A DNA stretch of 64,000 nt from the NCBI RefSeq assembly GCF_027595985.1, contig NC_073307.1, positions 13,015,432 through 13,079,431 on the forward strand, given 5' to 3'. The translations under genes and the position numbers were made by a program. Of the stretch, positions 59,169 through 64,000 are shown one piece after another (within the stretch, counting starts at the first letter, position 1; each line of letters begins with the position of its first letter). A model generated the notes under the pieces. It was not told the DNA's origin. It saw only the letters and a list, made by a program, of their open reading frames with translations, and searched no databases. This DNA comes from Sorex araneus (taxonomy: Eukaryota > Chordata > Mammalia > Eulipotyphla > Soricidae).

Positions 59169-59627
59169 CAGATAAGTCATTATAGAAGAAAATATTATCT
59201 GCAAGCCTAAACTGAGGAAGACTAAGTACTGCTCTATGAAACAGGAGTTAGTTGTGTGGAAATTTTATTCACATGTGGTAGATTATCTCTGTGTTTTGGC
59301 CCACAGTGTTCTTTATGCCAGCATTCTTCAACCTTTTTATACTTGTGGACCTGGTCTACAAACTGGTCCATTGACTAGCAGTTATAACCAAGGTGGTAGA
59401 ATAGTAGTTTTCAACCATTCTAGCCTGTGAACTGGCACTGGTCTGTGGAACAGTGATTGAAAACTCCTGCTTTATGCTATGGATCATGATTAGGAATTTG
59501 GGGAGTTTGGAGGAGAGACAGTGAGAGAGGCCCAGAATCTTGCTCTGTTTGGAGTTCAGAGGTGTGTTTTCCAAGATTGCTTTTCCTCTTTAAGGTGTAT
59601 CTGTAAAAAACTAATAGGCACACCGAC
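59169..59627. other. Non-coding stretch
   Basis: It contains an inverted-type echo 'ctggtctacaaactggtcca' / 'gaactggcactggtctgtgg' but nothing recognised. Confidence 0.45.
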
Positions 59628-60510
59628 GGGCGTGTGCACTCGCCGGCTCTCCGGGTGGCTCTGTCTCATCACCTGCGTTCAGTGCTCTGGAACCGCTGTG
59701 TATGGGCTGGAGCGGGACAGCTGGTGGTCAAGGACAGGCGAAGGAAGAACGAGGACCAAGCTGGTTGCTGATTAGTTACCGTTTATTCAATCTTCCATCT
59801 TTCTCATCTTTCGTACTCCCAGCTCCGTCCTCTCTCTGGATCTACTGCAGCCTGGATTCTCATCTCTCTCCTCCTTTTTTCTCTCCCCCCTTGCCCCTAG
59901 GCTACACACAGCCAGCTGGCAAAATCATCATAAGAAAGCCCTTCCTGAGGGCCAGGATTCCAAAGCCCTTCCTGACTCTTAAGGTGTTTTTCTCCTTTCC
60001 TTAGTCCAAGCACTCATTAACATCTTAATACTAGTTATTTTTGTATGGACATAGCAAGAGATACATTGAGGCTTGCAAGGCAGCTCTCCTGGGAACATCT
60101 TGCCACAGACTCAGACTATAGCACTCAGGCCAGATTAATCATTCCTCACCCTAGCAGGGTCCAAATCTAGTTATCACTGTTTGGATCATGACAACATTTG
60201 TCCATGATCAAGCTCTTAACTTATAGTTAAGCATTAGGCACTTTGGCCAGGCCCATCTCGATGCCAGGGTAGCACACAACTCACTGCTTGCCCTGGGTCC
60301 ATCCCGTCCCTCGTTGGGACCCTGCTTTAGGGGGTGCTAGGAAATAAGGGCAGCTGAGGCTTAGGTCGAGAGAACAGATGCCCAGGAGGAAAATATCATA
60401 TAGAGTCAAATGACTCCCAGGTTACAAAAGCATAGCATTTGCTAAGTCTTTCTGTGTCCATACAAAAAGGACATGGCTCTGAATAAACTATGCAAAGGAC
60501 TCAAGGAGAA
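59628..60510 (-). mobile_element. ERV-type LTR, inverted relative to 44117-45280
   Basis: The reverse complement matches the 44-kb LTR from 'tggacacagaaagac' through 'ctatcctggcatcgag'-like, 'aactataagttaagagc' and 'tgtcatgatccaaac', then a purine-rich block. A clear polyadenylation signal (plus-strand 'gtttattcaa', 59781-59790) and about 150 bp of U5 follow. It ends near 'gtgcacacgccc'. A solo LTR; no genes attached. Confidence 0.78.
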
Positions 60511-60924
60511 GAGAAAAACAATATTTACAAGTCAACAGAACACTAAGAAAGAAACTACAAATAAATACAGAGGAATGGGAGCACTGTAAAGGGAGTAACC
60601 CAATAAACCTAAACTACCTGAGGCTATGTAATCCTACATGCATCTATCTAAGCATTGTTCTATTTATGTATATTGGGGTGTGTAAGCAATTTTGCAGTGC
60701 CTTCTCAGAGTGAATGGCCCAAGTTTTGGGAGTAAAGATAAAAGGCATCCCAGTTCTAGCATGAACAGTACCTGGGATCCTTTCTAACTCTCGCACCATA
60801 AATAATGTGTGGGGATAATTTAATGAGACTATAAAATGCATAATATAAAGGAGTTGCTTACCACAGTGCCCGGCACAAGGAGAGTAATTAGTATTACCTA
60901 GTATTTTGATTTTTTTTTTTGCCA
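60511..60924. other. Non-coding stretch
   Basis: Nothing recognised. Confidence 0.5.
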
Positions 60925-60940
60925 TTTTGCATGAACTTTT

Positions 60941-61116
60941 TTTTTTTTGCTAATTTTTTTTGGTCACACCCAGCAATGCACAGGGGTTAATCCTGGCTCT
61001 GCACTCAGAAATTCCCTCAGCGGTGCTCAGGGAACCATATGGGATGCTGGGAATCGAACCTGGGTCGGCCGCGTGCAAGGCAAATGCCCTACCCGCTGTG
61101 CTATTGCTCCAGCCCC
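60941..61116 (-). mobile_element. Young family A SINE
   Basis: T-rich tail, 'ggtcacacccagcaatgcac' through 'gctattgctccagcccc'. A 15-bp duplication 'tttgcatgaa[c/a]tttt' is at 60926-60940 and 61117-61131 (one mismatch). Confidence 0.95.
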
Positions 61117-61366
61117 TTTGCATGAAATTTTTAACAGCTTTCACCTTAAAATAAATCAACAATTTTCTTCAATTCCCTTTATAAAGCAGGAGGGAAAATA
61201 GAGTGGGTTAAAAGGGTAAAGCTTCTGAAAATTTTGATTAAATAGATTATTAATTGCTGGTATTAAGACTTTGTTACTCTAAGTTTTATGATGCTTTCCA
61301 GTGTTTCAAACAATAATTGAAAATTATTGCCAAAATCATTTGGCCGTCCTGAATGCAGTCAGATAA

Positions 61367-61412
61367 GTAAGCCTGAGCACTGTCTGGTGAGGCCCAAAAC
61401 CAAAGAAAACAA
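61367..61412 (+). mobile_element. SINE 3'-end fragment
   Basis: 'cctgagcactgtctggtgag' and 'gcccaaaaccaaagaaaac' resemble the last 40 bp of family A. Short. Confidence 0.5.
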
Positions 61413-61511
61413 TAATTTTTAACTAAAAATCAGTAGGCAGCAAGTTGAAATCTGTGGTATACCAGTATTTGGTTTACCTTTTCTTGTCAGTATTAAGAGT
61501 AAGAGTAAAGC

Positions 61512-61690
61512 GGGGCCGGAGCAATAGCCAGCGGGTAGGGCGTTTGCCTTGCACGCGGCCGACCCGGGTTCGATCCCCGGCATCCCATATGGTCCCCCAA
61601 GCACTGCCAGGAGTAATTCCTGAGTGCAAAGCCAGGAGTAACCCCTGAGCATTGCTGGGTGTGACCCAAAAAGCAAAAAAAAAAAAAAAA
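61512..61690 (+). mobile_element. Young full-length family A SINE with A-box deletion
   Basis: Starts 'ggggccggagcaatagccag'. The A box reads 'tagccagcgg' (61525-61534), one base short of consensus. The B box 'ggttcgatccc' (61567-61577) is perfect. A perfect 16-bp duplication 'agagtaagagtaaagc' is at 61496-61511 and 61691-61706. Confidence 0.97.
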
Positions 61691-61706
61691 AGAGTAAGAG
61701 TAAAGC

Positions 61707-63504
61707 ATGTGAGCTGTGTCGTATTTTATCATAAGAAAGTTAGCTGTATAAGAGTTAAGTTGCAGGAACAATTATCCATTAGTTCATATAGTTCATCTCA
61801 GCGTACTTCTGAAAAAGCATTTACCTGAAAAATTTCTCATAATAAAAACTGTGCTTAATTTTAATCAACCTCTCTCAGACATTATAGATAAGTCTTTACT
61901 GTATATGGGTAAGTCTTAGTAATGCTATAGTCTTTGAGAGAGTTAATAAGATAAAGTCTGTGTTTTTGTACCAGGAGACCAGTATCTTTGGTGAGGTTTA
62001 AAACATTGATCTACACTTTCCATGCCCCATAATCAAAATAAGACAATTCACTTGAAAAATATACTTATAAACCAAATGATGAGTTTGTGTATACGGAGAG
62101 AGGGGGAGAAAAACACACAGGAAGTGAATTGTAAAAAATCAATCCGCACAATAATTCTTTTTAAAAAGCAGATGTTTAAAGAAGCATTTTGGCTGTTTCA
62201 TTTTGTGTGCAATGTGCTTACACACATTACACTTCACTCTTTTATTATTTTATTTGCTTGTGAAGTTTAGTGGTCAGGGAGACTTTGTAAAGCACCTAGC
62301 ATCTATTGTCCACACACTATGAACGGCTTCCTGCTGACCTCTGTAAAAAAAATCTGAACTAGCAACCTAAACCACAGGCAAGAAGGATGATTCCAGCTCA
62401 TCTGGGAAGGAAAAGGTGCTTAGTTGCCTTTTCTCCTGCAACAGATCACAATGTACTCCTACTTTAAGAGAATGAGAAACATCATCCACAAAAGGATTGT
62501 CCATCTGTTAGCATTTTCCTTTCACTAAGGCCCTTTGACATTAACTGTGTGGGAGCAACCGAGGTGAGATGTCCTGTTTGTACTGGTAATATGGAGGGCA
62601 TTTTCTGTCAGCTTAAGCAGTTTTTAGCAAAAATAAAAGAAAAAAAATCCATGAAGAAGACTTTATTATGAGATGTCTGCACTGCGTTTCATGTGCAGAA
62701 GGGATATAATGTTCTTTTAGAAAATATCTGGTTCATGCATATTAGTATGGATAAAATAGTTATTTTAACACTGATAAGGTTAAAAAGAGGGACAATGTAT
62801 GGACTGACTTTAGTCTGAGGAAATGAAACAGCAGGATTGTCATCCAGCTTTGCAACAACTGGTTGTAACAAACTGACTTGCTGATTTATGTAAACATATA
62901 AACACAAAAATAAAAAACTGGGAATTAAGACTGTGGTGGAGAGGGAAAAATATAGAGGCTTCACCTTGAAAATAATTTGAAGGAAATTTTCAGCGAAGCA
63001 TGGATTTTTGTGTGTGTGTTTGATTGAAAAAAAAAACATTTAAAAAATTAAGAATAGGAGCAGCATTTCAAATGGAATTAGTTAATGTAGAAAGTTCCAT
63101 GACAAGCTATTGTGTTAAACAACTGAGGAAAGAAAGGAAACATCACATATGTCAGCTTCCGAGTCTGATATCCATCTTCTGGTGCTGAAAGAAGTTACTC
63201 CTTTCTTTCTTACTTGTGTGAATATTTATAAGGTCTCTGACTGGCATTTTTCGATGGGTTTCCAAAGACCATGAAGCTCACAGGAGCTGCATCTGATTTG
63301 TGTATCCCACCCCTGGGATGGGTCAGGGCTGAGCCAGCAGCTAATTAGGAGAGACTCTGAGCACTAAGGTTTTTGGAGCTATCAGGTGTTTCATTTATTC
63401 TTCTGCTAGATTTCTGGAAGACTAAGCCTGATTCTTTCTCGAGATCTTGAGATCATTTCTCTCTTGCAGAAACTGAAGAGATTCTGGGATTTTTTTTAGG
63501 TGAT
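61707..63504. other. Unique stretch
   Basis: No transposon, gene or RNA recognised over 1.8 kb. 62300-62660 and 63110-63400 are the least AT-rich parts and could be conserved non-coding DNA. The 116-codon minus frame 62689-63039 has no recognised domain. Confidence 0.5.
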
Positions 63505-63568
63505 GAGAAAGAGAGACAGATAGACAGACAGAGACAGAGACACAGAGACACAGAGAGACACAGAGAGG
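63505..63568. repeat. (GACAGA/GACACA)n purine-rich microsatellite
   Basis: Tandem 'gacagacagagacagagac' and 'acagagacacagagagac' units. Confidence 0.9.
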
Positions 63569-64000
63569 AAAGAGATATTAGCATTCTTCCTTGGATACTG
63601 TTCAGACTTCCCAGAATAAAAAAAAAAACAGTCTTGAAGTGTGATGATGGCTGTTGATCCCAGAAAAAGAAGATGGGGCGGAGGTGAAGCAAATTCTGAG
63701 AATGGGATAGAATGTTCTAATGTGAGATTAGATTTGTTTGGAGCACTCCAGCTGAGTCCAGCGGGGAAAGGTCAGCTGCCATGCCAAGCTTTTGAGTATG
63801 TTTTCCTTTACCCTCGCTCCTTCCATGGGAATCTCCCTCAGATGACTGAGGGGATGACAAATTGGAGTGATTGCCCTAGGGCTTGCTCTTTGCCTCCCGG
63901 TTTCCCACTGCTTAAAAGTACAAGGCATAGGGGCCTGGCACAGAATGGCTGAATTGGATGGATGAGGGAGAAAAGAGAGGCAGAAAGTCTTTTGACACCA
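63569..64000. other. Non-coding stretch to window end
   Basis: The 103-codon plus frame (63641-63952) is overlapped by a minus-strand frame and has no recognised family. Confidence 0.45.

Noticed and set aside
1-64000. CRISPR arrays, bacterial operons, phage or plasmid features
   Set aside because: Repeat types, SINE/LINE content and absence of long ORFs mark this as mammalian nuclear DNA.

Overview
This window looks like mammalian nuclear DNA with no recognisable protein-coding gene, rRNA, tRNA or CRISPR. The density of one tRNA-derived SINE points to a shrew. In sense orientation that SINE has a tRNA-like head with A and B boxes, a body containing 'catcccatatggtcccc' and 'gagccaggagtaacccctg', and a 'gtgacccaaaaagc' A-rich end. 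I recall this as the SOR-type SINE of Soricidae, so a Sorex-like genome is my best guess (inference, not checked). No open reading frame exceeds about 200 codons. The longest ones fall in LINE-1 ORF2 remnants, simple repeats or antisense SINE sequence. The window is therefore best read as intergenic or deep intronic DNA.

Repeat content. Family A SINEs (about 35 copies, 120-200 bp) range from near-perfect copies with 13-17 bp target-site duplications (35431-35620, 39459-39640, 42953-43136, 61512-61690) to barely recognisable ones. Family B SINEs (about 12 copies) carry the same kind of tRNA head joined to an unrelated body; full copies are at 29533-29777, 32785-33060 and 58922-59168, and some copies have an extra ~70-bp module. 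LINE-1 is present as 5'-truncated 3' ends: 2988-4149 (+), 27578-28600 (-), an older 51660-53290 (-), and several bare 3'UTR stubs. LTR elements: an inverted pair of one family at 44117-45280 (+) and 59628-60510 (-); LTR-like copies at 15525-15977 (-) and 56974-57640 (-); an R-U5 end plus a lysine-tRNA-like primer-binding site at 58655-58920 (-); and an old MLT1-like LTR at 40010-40450 (-).

Layout. 0-7.5 kb is SINE- and L1-rich and ends in an L1-mediated insertion carrying a ~385-bp tandem monomer. 7.5-24 kb is mostly unique AT-rich DNA with scattered old SINEs and one LTR. 23.6-34 kb is repeat-dense (a 330-bp purine microsatellite, L1 and SINE clusters). 34-44 kb alternates unique stretches with young SINEs. 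44-53 kb holds an LTR, L1 3' ends and the second monomer copy. 53-61 kb holds a local duplication and most of the LTR remnants. 61.7-64 kb is largely unique.

No genes act together here. The most interesting observations are the monomer tied to L1 insertions, the two-body SINE system, the inverted LTR pair, the primer-binding-site remnant, two local duplications, and several non-repetitive stretches that may be conserved regulatory DNA. I did not find a convincing new biological system.
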